17,085 nt of DNA from an uncultured Eubacteriales bacterium (GCA_934444485.1 CAKSCN010000034.1:1-17085); one strand, 5' to 3'; positions 6,475-14,137 are shown, numbered from the stretch's first letter. A program made the numbers and translations. Notes: a model not told the origin generated them from the letters alone.

Positions 6475-7518
6475 TTACATTTGGAAGCCGTACAAATCAT
6501 CAGACAGCGCATTGTGTATCTCTTCACGCATTTTCATTATTCTGCCGTAGTCGTAGCCCTTAAAATCGGAGCGCATATTGAGAAAGCGTGTTGCGTTGGT
6601 GAGCACGACGGCGTACAGTCCCTTATTGCGGTTCATGAACATTGACGTACCGGTGTGACCGCAGTGACCGAAGCTTCCGGGCGGAAAGAGCTTTCCCGTT
6701 TGGGGGTAGTTTTCGTCAACAATGAGCCAGCCGAGTCCCCACGGTTCGCCGACGCCGCCGGTACAGTCACGTTCAGCAAGGTCGAATATTTCTTTTGGGT
6801 AAAGCTTTCCGCTCTTTTGCATTACAGCCTGCACAAAAATACAGAGGTCGTCGGGCGTAAAGAATTGAGCTCCGTTGCCGCCTATCCCTCTCAGGCTGTA
6901 TGCGTTTTCGTCGTCAACACGGTATTCGCCGGCGTCTCTGCGCTTATACGACACTGCGGCGTTCTTCTCGTCAACGGCGATGTTGAATCCGCTTCGTGTG
7001 TACCCGAGAGGTTCTTTTATGTATTTATTGTAGGCTTCGTCAAGGCGCATACCGTATAATTTCTCCGCAATGAAGCCGAGGAGAATATATGCATTACAGG
7101 AATACCTCTGCGACAAACCGGGAGCAAAGCCGAGAGGAAAACCGAGTATGAAGTCCTTGACCGCTTCCCTCCCCTTATCGGCAACGCTCATCGGAAATTC
7201 ATGGCGGATTATCCCGGAGGTATGCGTCATCATCTGCTTTACCGTTATCTTTCTTTTTTCCTCCGGCACGTTATCAAAAAACATATCAAGGGTATCGTTG
7301 GGAGTAAGCTTATCATTGCCCATGGCTTTAAGAAGAAGCGTTGCCGTAACAAGCACCTTTCCCATGCTTGCTATATCAAAGAAAGTGTCGCCGTTCACGT
7401 TCTCCGAGAAGATTTTTGCCTCTTCGCCGTCCTTGCCGACGCAGACGGCATACGAATCGAACTCCTTGTTTCCCAGTTTTTCCCTCATCAGTTTTTCCGT
7501 TTGTTTGAGAGACACCAT
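6475..7518 (-). CDS. Serine hydrolase of the beta-lactamase/esterase family (PF00144), 347 aa
   Basis: The fold is that of class C beta-lactamases, DD-peptidases and esterases. With the start at 7518 (MVSLKQTEK, 8-9 bases after AAAGG; longer starts run into the promoter) the motifs are Ser51-x-x-Lys54 (IASMGKV), MMTHTSGI (96-103), YSCNAYILLG (139-148) in place of the usual YSN, and GHCGHTG in place of KTG near the C-terminus, then VVLTN. The His-Thr-Gly third motif is usual for the esterase/peptidase branch and argues against antibiotic hydrolysis. No signal peptide is seen, so it is probably cytoplasmic. It is divergent from an AraC-type gene, which may control it. Substrate unknown. Confidence 0.85.
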   Translation of the reverse strand: MVSLKQTEKLMREKLGNKEFDSYAVCVGKDGEEAKIFSENVNGDTFFDIASMGKVLVTATLLLKAMGNDKLTPNDTLDMFFDNVPEEKRKITVKQMMTHTSGIIRHEFPMSVADKGREAVKDFILGFPLGFAPGLSQRYSCNAYILLGFIAEKLYGMRLDEAYNKYIKEPLGYTRSGFNIAVDEKNAAVSYKRRDAGEYRVDDENAYSLRGIGGNGAQFFTPDDLCIFVQAVMQKSGKLYPKEIFDLAERDCTGGVGEPWGLGWLIVDENYPQTGKLFPPGSFGHCGHTGTSMFMNRNKGLYAVVLTNATRFLNMRSDFKGYDYGRIMKMREEIHNALSDDLYGFQM

Positions 7519-7549
7519 GTTTCTCATCCTTTCATGAGTTTTTTCTTCA

Positions 7550-7578
7550 ATTATACAATGACATTGGCACAAAGTCAA
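7550..7578 (-). promoter_or_regulatory. Strong sigma-A promoter of the serine hydrolase gene
   Basis: TTGACT (7578-7573) and a perfect TATAAT (7555-7550) on the minus strand, 17 bases apart, 32 bases before the chosen start codon. Confidence 0.8.
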
Positions 7579-7593
7579 TGCGAAATAACGGTT

Positions 7594-7613
7594 AACAGCA
7601 CAAAACGGCTGTT
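7594..7613. promoter_or_regulatory. Inverted repeat between divergent promoters (candidate operator)
   Basis: AACAGC and GCTGTT are separated by 8 bases and lie between the two divergent -35 boxes. It could be an operator for the neighbouring AraC-type protein or a small hairpin; AraC-type sites are more often direct repeats, so this is tentative. Confidence 0.3.
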
Positions 7614-7618
7614 TTCTC

Positions 7619-7647
7619 TTGACACACTGCCATAGTTATGATAGAAT
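7619..7647 (+). promoter_or_regulatory. Near-consensus sigma-A promoter of the AraC-type gene
   Basis: A perfect TTGACA (7619-7624), a 17-base spacer and TAGAAT (7642-7647), predicting a start near 7654 and a leader of about 30 bases. Confidence 0.85.
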
Positions 7648-7682
7648 ATTTGCGTAAATTATTCCGCAGGGAGGAAAAGAAT

Positions 7683-8480
7683 ATGATGTCGGCTTTCAGA
7701 GAATATGATTGGAGTGCGATACGCATACTTGACGTATTCAAGGTGAAATGCCACGAAGCAGGCACTGTATTGAACGCCTTCGGGCGCACCGACATATACC
7801 AGTTCGGAGCGAAGTTTTCGGGAAAAACGGAGGTTATATACAACGGCGAGACGATCGATTATTGCGCCGGTAGCGTTCTGTATCTGCCGAAGGAAAAGTG
7901 CGGCAATATTCCGTACAACAAGACTTTCCTTGAGAACGGCGAAACAATCTGCATCTTCTTCGACTCCGAAAAGCCTCTGCCGAGCGTTCCGTTTATCGTA
8001 CAAAACGGCTGTAAGTACACAGACGCCGTAATTTCACGTTTGGAAAAAGCGTTCAACGAAATAAAGGGCAGTAAATTCAAGTGTGCAAGCCTGTTTTATG
8101 AGTTTCTGTACGAGCTTGAAAACGCCGTATGCGAAAGCGGTTCTCCGACCGACGCATTTCTCGCCGAGGTATACGAATACATTGACAGACACATCTGTGA
8201 TGAATACATCGACCGTGCGGAGATTGCTTCGGAGTTTGGGTTGAGCGCCGAGCATTTTCGTCACAAGTTCAAGAGGCTCTGCGGAGTATCTTTACAGGAA
8301 TACCTCAACCGCACAAAGCTGAATCGCATGAAAGAACTACTGCGTGAGAGCGATGCGTCGATTTCCGAAACAGCACGCATGACAGGTTTTTCCGGAGTAA
8401 ATTATTTTTCCCGTTTCTTTAAAAAGCACACCGGCATCTCACCCGGCGAATACCGCCGAAGCGTATCGCAGTTACAGTGA
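7683..8480 (+). CDS. AraC-family transcriptional regulator, 265 aa
   Basis: The start is the first ATG of ATGATG at 7683, after GGGAGG; an upstream in-frame ATG at 7638 lies inside the promoter and is rejected. Residues about 20-100 look like a cupin sensor (TDIYQFGAKFSGKTEVIYN, then YCAGSVLYLPKEKCGNIPY). The C-terminal 100 residues are a standard double helix-turn-helix: RAEIASEFGLSAEHFRHKFK for the first helices, LQEYLNRTKLNRMKELL for the linker, and ISETARMTGFSGVNYFSRFF with KKHTGISPGEYR for the second. Such proteins bind a small molecule and usually activate sugar or stress genes. It is divergent from the serine hydrolase and followed at 108 bases by an acyltransferase gene, either of which may be its target. 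The ligand cannot be read from sequence. Confidence 0.93.
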   Translation: MMSAFREYDWSAIRILDVFKVKCHEAGTVLNAFGRTDIYQFGAKFSGKTEVIYNGETIDYCAGSVLYLPKEKCGNIPYNKTFLENGETICIFFDSEKPLPSVPFIVQNGCKYTDAVISRLEKAFNEIKGSKFKCASLFYEFLYELENAVCESGSPTDAFLAEVYEYIDRHICDEYIDRAEIASEFGLSAEHFRHKFKRLCGVSLQEYLNRTKLNRMKELLRESDASISETARMTGFSGVNYFSRFFKKHTGISPGEYRRSVSQLQ

Positions 8481-8518
8481 CGAAGATACAAAGTTTTCCG
8501 AAAATTAACACGCAGGCG

Positions 8519-8547
8519 TTACGGATTTCTTTGTTGCATGGTAGAAT
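8519..8547 (+). promoter_or_regulatory. Possible promoter of the acyltransferase gene
   Basis: TAGAAT (8542-8547) is a good -10, but the TTACGG 17 bases upstream is a poor -35. Such a promoter might need an activator, such as the AraC-type protein encoded just upstream (inference). Confidence 0.35.
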
Positions 8548-8587
8548 ATAGCGGTAAATCAAGGTTAATGGCACGGAGGAGGACAAA

Positions 8588-9691
8588 ATGGCGGAAATAA
8601 CGGCAGAGGTCGGAGCGAAGCGAAAACGCATTCCCGAGATATCCTTCTTAAACATACTGCTCTGCGTTCTCGTGGTATTCATACATTCGTCGTCAGAGCC
8701 GGTGTCGTCGCTCGACAAATCGACTCTTTCGTGGGCAATTTGCTTTATTCCGTGGCGTCTGTCGGCGTTTGCGGTGCAGGGCTTTCTTCTGCTGTCGGGA
8801 GTCAAGCTGTTTCTCGGGCAAAGCAAGTCCCAAACATCCTACCCTGCTTTTATCGCAAAGCGTTTTCGCACGGTGTTTCTTCCATATGCGTTGTGGGTAG
8901 TCGTTTACTACATATACTTTTTGCGTCTCGGGTATTTTGATTTTTCGCTTATTGACCTTGCGGCGTACATAGTGAAGGGCGACCTTGTGGGTCACTTCTA
9001 CTTCGTCATTGCAATAATGCAGTTTTATCTGCTCATGCCTTTATGGCGAAAGATTGTGAGCCGTTACTCCGCAGCTTCCGCTCTTACGGCGGCACTTTTG
9101 GTGACTGTGGTTTGCGGTCAGTATCTGCCGCAGATAATCGGAGTTTTTGCGAAGGACTTTTACTTTGCGTACAACGACCGTGCATTCACGACGTATATAT
9201 TTTACTTTCTCTGCGGCTGTTACATCGGAAGCAATTACGGAGCTTTTATCGAAAATCTCACCTCACGGAAGCTTGCGGTGACTGTTTTGTTTGCGGTCAC
9301 GGCCGGTATCGACGGCACATTCTCTCTGAAGGTATGGCGAGGCGAGATAACCGCACCGTTTCTCGAGACGGTACATATTGCGTACATCATCTCGGCTATA
9401 ATGTTTTTCCTCATGCTGTCGGCGGTGTTGTTTTCAAAGGAAGAGCGTTTGCCGAAGCTGTTTGCGAAAATCGACCGTGTCAGCTATGCGGTATATCTTG
9501 CGCATCCGCTGTTTATATTCATCATAAACTCAGTGCTTCTCGAAAGGTTTGAGTCGCTGAAGGTGCGGTATGCCATGCGGCTTTTGCTGACATACACGGC
9601 GGTATTCGGACTATGCCTTATATGGGGAGAAGCAAAAGCATCGGCAAAGAAAATTATGAGCCGCAGAAAAAGCGGCATTGACGAAAGGTGA
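8588..9691 (+). CDS. Acyltransferase-3 family membrane protein (OafA/WecH-like), 367 aa
   Basis: This is a polytopic membrane protein that would move acyl groups, usually acetyl, onto surface sugars or other exported polymers. About ten hydrophobic segments run from residue 20 to 350. Family features are the first segment SFLNILLCVLVVFIH with its conserved His, FAVQGFLLLSG (about 61-71), an Arg-rich AKRFRTVFLPY, and GHFYFVIAIMQFYLLMPL, the usual xxHlWFl...Y.l.P pattern. The last segment SYAVYLAHPLFIF is also typical. The ribosome binding site GGAGGAGG is strong. It overlaps nothing upstream; the next gene begins 5 bases after its stop, so those two are one transcript. The acceptor is unknown. 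Confidence 0.88.
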   Translation: MAEITAEVGAKRKRIPEISFLNILLCVLVVFIHSSSEPVSSLDKSTLSWAICFIPWRLSAFAVQGFLLLSGVKLFLGQSKSQTSYPAFIAKRFRTVFLPYALWVVVYYIYFLRLGYFDFSLIDLAAYIVKGDLVGHFYFVIAIMQFYLLMPLWRKIVSRYSAASALTAALLVTVVCGQYLPQIIGVFAKDFYFAYNDRAFTTYIFYFLCGCYIGSNYGAFIENLTSRKLAVTVLFAVTAGIDGTFSLKVWRGEITAPFLETVHIAYIISAIMFFLMLSAVLFSKEERLPKLFAKIDRVSYAVYLAHPLFIFIINSVLLERFESLKVRYAMRLLLTYTAVFGLCLIWGEAKASAKKIMSRRKSGIDER

Positions 9692-9696
9692 CAAAT

Positions 9697-10074
9697 ATGC
9701 GAAGACCGGCAAACGGAAAGAATTTCAGCAAAAAAATACTCTCTCTTTTGATTGAGAAAGCCAAAGGTGAGCGGACGCTCAAGCAGTTCGCAGACGACTG
9801 CGGCATCAGCTATTTACAGATGAGAAAGCTCTGCGGCGGACTTCAGGAAAACCCTCCGGGCAAGAAGCTTATTGCAAAGCTTGCGTCGGCGTCCGACTGC
9901 GGAATAACCGAGGAGGATTACAATTTCATCTGCCGCCGTGAATCGGATCTCTCAGAGGCGGACAAGCTCGGTGCGGAGGAGCGTGCGCTTCTTGCAAGGT
10001 ACCGCTCACTCGGCTCACGCCAGAAGAAAACGGCGGAGGATTTCATCGCTTTTCTTGAGAGCTATAATGGGTGA
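9697..10074 (+). CDS. Small HTH (XRE/Cro-like) DNA-binding protein, 125 aa
   Basis: The start is the ATG at 9697, six bases after AAGGTG, a site that overlaps the acyltransferase stop; a GTG three codons earlier is less likely. Residues about 25-70 read as a Cro/CI-type helix-turn-helix: TLKQFADDCGISYLQMRKLC, then GKKLIAKLASAS, and GITEEDYNFI. The second half is charged and helical (SEADKLGAEERALLARYR, KKTAEDFIAFLE), which may serve for dimer formation. No enzyme domain is present. It is the last gene before a bidirectional terminator. It could regulate its own unit; the targets are unknown. Confidence 0.8.
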   Translation: MRRPANGKNFSKKILSLLIEKAKGERTLKQFADDCGISYLQMRKLCGGLQENPPGKKLIAKLASASDCGITEEDYNFICRRESDLSEADKLGAEERALLARYRSLGSRQKKTAEDFIAFLESYNG

Positions 10075-10093
10075 CGCAGAGCATTTCCCCTAC

Positions 10094-10138
10094 AAAAAAG
10101 AATTGAGCAGATCGTTTTTCGTCGGTCTGCTCGTTTTT
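10094..10138. terminator. Bidirectional Rho-independent terminator
   Basis: GAGCAGA (10105-10111) and TCTGCTC (10126-10132) form the stem. On the plus strand GTTTTTG follows; on the minus strand AATTC and six T follow. It serves the converging HTH gene and the unrecognised 364-residue gene, whose stop codons lie at 10074 and 10140. Confidence 0.85.
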
Positions 10139-10139
10139 G

Positions 10140-11234
10140 TTACCATTCCTTTATGTAATCGCTGTCCAAGTCATGCGCCATCTGTTCATCGGACGGAGCA
10201 TCGTCGTAATGAAACATTATTTTTCTCAGAGGAATGAATTTCAGTTCCTCTCCCGGAACCTTCGATACCCATGTGTCCACATCGGCAAGATAACCGTTTG
10301 TGCAGGTTTCGGTTTCGATATAAATATACTTATGCCCTTCGTCGTAAAGAAACGTTCGGGAATAAGAATCGCTGTATATGCCGAGTATACCCGTACAACT
10401 GTTATATGTGTATTCACACTCGTATCTCGAGCCGTAGTAACGGAACGGAGAAAAGCTGAACTCACGGACAATTACCTTGCCGTCGTTCATAAACTCATAC
10501 GCTTCGCCGCCGGCATATTGCGGTGAGTAGTCAAACCACAGACCGCCGACAAACTCGTAATCCTTTTCCCCCTCCGGCTTCTCCGGAGCTTTTACGCTCA
10601 GCAATCTGAACGGATATTTTTCGGAGTCCGTTTTTTCAAAATCGGCGAAAAAGCTGTATTCTCTGCTCGGAGTGCGGTCAAGTGCTTCCTGCGGCGTATC
10701 ATAGCCTCGCCAAGCGTAATCGACACTTAATTTTCCTCCGCTGTACGTATAGTCATCAATTACAACCTCGCCGTAAAAACCTCTGCCGTTATTTGAACGA
10801 ACGGCATATCTGTCAGCGCTTTTGTCCTCATCCCATGAAAAAGACTCTCCGCTCAATTGCCGTCCATAAAGATAATGCATCGCTTCTTTCATATCATCTG
10901 CGGTAACATAATCGTATGTATAATCGGTTGTATACGGCACAAGATTCACGGCGTTGATTGTAAGATAAGTAACATCGCACAAAGTCATCACATCCAAGGC
11001 AAGCTCCCTTTCACTTAATTGCGAAACAGATTCAAATTCTCTTGCGGCGTTTACATACAGCATTCCCCTTATTGCGCTCATCTCATATTCGGAAAGTGTT
11101 TCGTTCAGAGATGCATTCTCGTTTGCAACGTCATTTGCCGATTTTACACCCACCGGCATACCGACACTTTCCGACACAAGAGTAATAATCGCAAGCACGA
11201 CGGACATAAAGGCTTTTAAACTTTCCTGTTCCAT
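10140..11234 (-). CDS. Unrecognised exported or membrane-anchored protein, 364 aa
   Basis: I do not recognise this family. The start ATG at 11234 follows GGAGAG at normal spacing. Residues about 8-20 (AFMSVVLAIITLV) form one hydrophobic segment near the N-terminus, so it is either exported or anchored with the rest outside. The mature part is acidic and rich in Tyr, Asp, Glu and Ser, with alternating beta-like stretches in the second half (YEFVGGLWFDYSP, KVIVREFSFSPFRYYG, YIYIETETCTNGY) and two Cys pairs at most. It lies 12 bases after the CxxC lipoprotein gene, so both are probably in one operon with the CHAP/lectin protein further upstream. A role in surface function is only a guess from that context. 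Confidence 0.75.
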   Translation of the reverse strand: MEQESLKAFMSVVLAIITLVSESVGMPVGVKSANDVANENASLNETLSEYEMSAIRGMLYVNAAREFESVSQLSERELALDVMTLCDVTYLTINAVNLVPYTTDYTYDYVTADDMKEAMHYLYGRQLSGESFSWDEDKSADRYAVRSNNGRGFYGEVVIDDYTYSGGKLSVDYAWRGYDTPQEALDRTPSREYSFFADFEKTDSEKYPFRLLSVKAPEKPEGEKDYEFVGGLWFDYSPQYAGGEAYEFMNDGKVIVREFSFSPFRYYGSRYECEYTYNSCTGILGIYSDSYSRTFLYDEGHKYIYIETETCTNGYLADVDTWVSKVPGEELKFIPLRKIMFHYDDAPSDEQMAHDLDSDYIKEW

Positions 11235-11246
11235 ATATTCTCTCCG

Positions 11247-11435
11247 TTAATATGACATAAGCTTTGCCATACCGTAGCACTGATCGCAGTACCGGTGTAC
11301 GTCGTCGTATTTGTCAACAAATTTATTGAGCTTTTCACGCTGTCCGCAGGTTTCGCATTCTCCGACCTTATCGCAAGCGCCGAGCATTCCCGACAATGCG
11401 AAAGCCGCAAAAATTGCGCAAATTATTCTCTTCAT
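11247..11435 (-). CDS. Small lipoprotein with paired CxxC motifs (zinc-ribbon-like), 62 aa
   Basis: The ATG at 11433-11435 follows AAAGGA at good spacing. Residues 1-20 are a lipoprotein signal peptide ending LSGMLGAC, with Cys21 as the lipidated residue. The mature 42 residues hold Cys27-x-x-Cys30 and Cys50-x-x-Cys53, 23 residues apart, a pattern expected of a single zinc ribbon or of two redox pairs. The gene upstream in the same direction codes for an exported protein with five His/Cys repeats that use the same CxxC...CxxC logic, which suggests a shared metal or redox theme. Coding is supported by the ribosome binding site, the signal and the tight packing (12 bases to the next gene). Function unknown. 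Confidence 0.78.
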   Translation of the reverse strand: MKRIICAIFAAFALSGMLGACDKVGECETCGQREKLNKFVDKYDDVHRYCDQCYGMAKLMSY

Positions 11436-11464
11436 ATTTTTATCCTTTCGGTTATTCTTGAAGA

Positions 11465-11490
11465 GCGGCAGAAGCCAAAACTCCTGCCGC
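11465..11490 (-). other. GC-rich hairpin between the CHAP/lectin gene and the lipoprotein gene
   Basis: GCGGCAG (11465-11471) and CTGCCGC (11484-11490) form a perfect 7-bp stem with a 12-base loop. On the minus strand no T-run follows, so it is more likely an mRNA-stabilising or attenuating stem inside an operon than a full terminator. Confidence 0.5.
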
Positions 11491-11501
11491 GGGTTTTAGT
11501 T

Positions 11502-14036
11502 TTACTTAAAATCTCTATAGCGGTAAAGGGTTCTTGTACCTTTATAGTAAAGGTTGTTTGCATTGCCACCGAAATTACCGCTGTCTTGTGTACACATATT
11601 CGGGTACTTGTCAACAATCTGACGTTGACCGTTCTCAATCCAAGTGTAACGGTTTGTCGTTATGGCTGAGAGAGGACTGTCACTGTAGTACTCATGATAA
11701 CTTTCCGCCTTTACGTGAGCATTTACAAAATTTCTGAAATTGTAATTTGCGGTCGCCATGTTCATCGGGTATGTGCCGACGTTGTTGTCATCGTATGTCA
11801 GCAGATAGTGACAGTAAACATACTGCGTCTTTGTCTGCACCTGTCTTGTTTCAGAGGACTCTACGTATGACGTTGACCATTCGGACCAATCACGCCAATA
11901 ACGTTCATCAGGCGGATTGCAGATACTGCAATTGGATTTATACTCGGTCGCTCCGGTGTAAACCTCATCTCCGCAAGAAGTACACATTTTATACTCTTTG
12001 TGCGGATGCGAAGATTCGGTATAATATTTCCAATTATGTTCGCAGGGACGTGTCATTTCACTATCTGTTACAGGATGACATTTTCCGCAACTATCCACAC
12101 TTCCCGTCGCTCCGGTATACTTTGTTTCACCGCACTTTGAGCATTCCTTGTATTCCTTGTGCGGATGAGCCGATTCGTTGTAGTAATTCCAGCTGTGGTT
12201 ACAAACATTGCACTTACTGCACGACGATTCATATCCGGTATTACCCGTGTATTCTACCTCACCGCATTTTGAGCATTCTCTGTATTCTTTATGAGGGTGA
12301 GAGGACTTGTTGTAGTAGTTCCAGTTATGAACACATTCGGTATCGGGATTGCACTCATCGCATGACGATCTGTAATTTCCGTCATCGGTGTACGTCTTCT
12401 CTCCGCATTCATCGCAGTATTTGTAGTTTCTGTGAGGATGTGCCTTCTCCGTACCGGTTACCCAAGAATGAATATGTACAGGATTGCACGTACTGCACGA
12501 CGAATCGTAACCGGTCTCTCCGGTATAGCTCTTTTCACCGCACTTTGTACAAGTTTTGTATCTGTTATGCGGATGAGCCGAGTCGTTTCCGTAAGAATAA
12601 CTGTGGCTGCACGGAGCATTTACATATCTGAACTTCCATTTCTGCGCAGCTGTGCCGTTACCGGTCCAAACCAGTATCTTTGTTCCGTTATCTGAGTTTC
12701 CGCCATTGGCGTCAAGATAATTGCCGAGTGCGGATTTAAGTTCAAAGGTACCGTCGCCGCAGTATGTCGGAAGCCACTTCTGAGAATTTCCGTTGTGTGT
12801 TCCCCACTGCCATACCTGCGCACCGCTGTCTCTTGAGCCCCACTTTACGTCGAGAGACTTATTACTGTTTACATTTGTCAATACGATATAGTCGCCAACG
12901 TGCGTCACCTTGAACTTCTGACTGTCTCCGCCGTGAAAATCCCAAAGGTGAGCTATAGCCTGCGCCTCCTTTTTCTGCGCATATATATCTATAGCCTTTC
13001 CGGTATTATAAGACGGGATGATATAAAACTCACCGTTAAGATCTGAAACGCTCGTTGCATAAACCGCATTATCGCCGCTCGTGTTTCCGTCATCCCACTC
13101 ACAGATAAAGCCTTTCGGCGTTCCGGAATTGTCGGCAAGGTCATTCCATTTACCGCTTGCGTATATTGCAACACAATTCTCCTGAACGCCCTTCCATATT
13201 CTCGAAGGCTCATTAGAATTCCAGTTAGTGTAACCGAAGCTTTCGCCTGTTATCCAACCGAAGTCACTGTACGTGTTTGAGCTGTCACGTGTTGCACCGA
13301 TCCAGAGAGCTTTACCTGCTTTTGAAGCAAGTCCGGCTACTATTCCCTGCTCTTCGGCACTTGTGATAGTGGCAAGGTGTCCGCCAAAAGACTCACATTT
13401 TTGTTTTGCCTGAGACCACGTAGTTTGGTACAGATAATATGCATATACGTGTCCTGTGTTATTGTCAGTAAGAGTTGACGAATACTCACTATTTGTCATG
13501 GTTTCATAAGTGATATAATGGGGTCGATAGTATTCAGCTTTTCCGAAAATACTGTTCAACTTGCTACAGCTGTTTTGATTGACATGATTATTCGCACTAT
13601 TGTTATCCGTACCATTATTACCGTCAATAACCGTTCCATTGTAATAGATTCCCACATGACCTTGATCGTTTCCCAAAAAAACAAGATCACCATTTTTTGC
13701 TTCTTCAGGCTCTATTCTATATTCTTTATAGTGATCATTTCCAAAGAAATACCATGAATAAGCCAAACCGGTATACCTAAATTCTTCGCTCTCAAGTACA
13801 CCTGCTCTTTTCGCGCAGTCCCATACAAAATAAGCACACCAAGGAACACTATACCCAAGTTCGGTTCCGGATTTTCCAAACTGCGCATATGCAATTCTTG
13901 CAATTCTTTCCCCAACGTCTTCTGAGTATTCATAGTTTTCATTCCATGCCGCCCCAACCGGCGTTACGAAGCACATGGAACTTACCGCCATAATCATGCA
14001 CAGCAAAAACGCCAACGTTCTTTTTAACTTTTTCAT
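11502..14036 (-). CDS. Secreted CHAP amidase / C-type lectin / ricin-type lectin protein with His/Cys repeats, 844 aa
   Basis: The ATG at 14036 follows AAGGAG. A signal peptide (1-29, cut after VGA) leads to a CHAP-type peptidoglycan hydrolase (about 38-172) with Cys67 in SVPWCAYFVW, His127 in GHVGIYY and Asp138. A C-type lectin domain (about 193-315) follows with WSQAKQKCESFGGHLATI, an EPS motif at 276-278, ENCV and WNDL. Residues about 330-470 are a ricin-type beta-trefoil (three QKF/QKW turns: 373-375, 419-421, 465-467). Next come five repeats (476-707) with an invariant HPH, CxxC, CxxC frame. The C-terminus (710-844) has a WRDWSEWS motif and ends in RTLYRYRDFK, a module seen in other clostridial surface proteins. 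It probably binds glycans and cuts cell-wall peptides outside the cell. No wall anchor is seen. Confidence 0.9.
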   Translation of the reverse strand: MKKLKRTLAFLLCMIMAVSSMCFVTPVGAAWNENYEYSEDVGERIARIAYAQFGKSGTELGYSVPWCAYFVWDCAKRAGVLESEEFRYTGLAYSWYFFGNDHYKEYRIEPEEAKNGDLVFLGNDQGHVGIYYNGTVIDGNNGTDNNSANNHVNQNSCSKLNSIFGKAEYYRPHYITYETMTNSEYSSTLTDNNTGHVYAYYLYQTTWSQAKQKCESFGGHLATITSAEEQGIVAGLASKAGKALWIGATRDSSNTYSDFGWITGESFGYTNWNSNEPSRIWKGVQENCVAIYASGKWNDLADNSGTPKGFICEWDDGNTSGDNAVYATSVSDLNGEFYIIPSYNTGKAIDIYAQKKEAQAIAHLWDFHGGDSQKFKVTHVGDYIVLTNVNSNKSLDVKWGSRDSGAQVWQWGTHNGNSQKWLPTYCGDGTFELKSALGNYLDANGGNSDNGTKILVWTGNGTAAQKWKFRYVNAPCSHSYSYGNDSAHPHNRYKTCTKCGEKSYTGETGYDSSCSTCNPVHIHSWVTGTEKAHPHRNYKYCDECGEKTYTDDGNYRSSCDECNPDTECVHNWNYYNKSSHPHKEYRECSKCGEVEYTGNTGYESSCSKCNVCNHSWNYYNESAHPHKEYKECSKCGETKYTGATGSVDSCGKCHPVTDSEMTRPCEHNWKYYTESSHPHKEYKMCTSCGDEVYTGATEYKSNCSICNPPDERYWRDWSEWSTSYVESSETRQVQTKTQYVYCHYLLTYDDNNVGTYPMNMATANYNFRNFVNAHVKAESYHEYYSDSPLSAITTNRYTWIENGQRQIVDKYPNMCTQDSGNFGGNANNLYYKGTRTLYRYRDFK
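11912..12611 (-). repeat. Five tandem His/Cys (zinc-ribbon-like) protein repeats
   Basis: Repeats start at residues 476, 521, 568, 612 and 665 of the CHAP/lectin protein (periods 45, 47, 44, 53). In all five, the HPH ends exactly 6 residues before the first Cys of CxxC (C496, 541, 588, 632, 685), and the second CxxC begins exactly 18 residues later (514, 559, 606, 650, 703). A further His lies 10 residues before HPH. Conserved fill is YTG and CGE. The DNA copies have diverged, so the array is old or under selection at protein level. Confidence 0.9.
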
Positions 14037-14137
14037 AAGTCATTCACTCCTTAAAATATTACATTTTTGTCCACTCGGCGCCCGCCGCATAATGCTTATC
14101 CCCCCTGTTTTTGCAAATTGCGCTTTGTGAACTTTCA

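Noticed and set aside
6475..7518. Antibiotic-resistance beta-lactamase
   Set aside because: There is no signal peptide, no KTG and no YSN; the HTG motif and overall pattern fit the esterase/peptidase branch.
9043..9552. Plus-strand open frame inside the acyltransferase gene
   Set aside because: It is out of frame with a well-supported membrane protein and has no start signal.
11912..12611. CRISPR-like or simple DNA tandem repeat
   Set aside because: The regularity is at protein level (Cys/His spacing); the DNA copies are diverged and of unequal length, inside one open frame.
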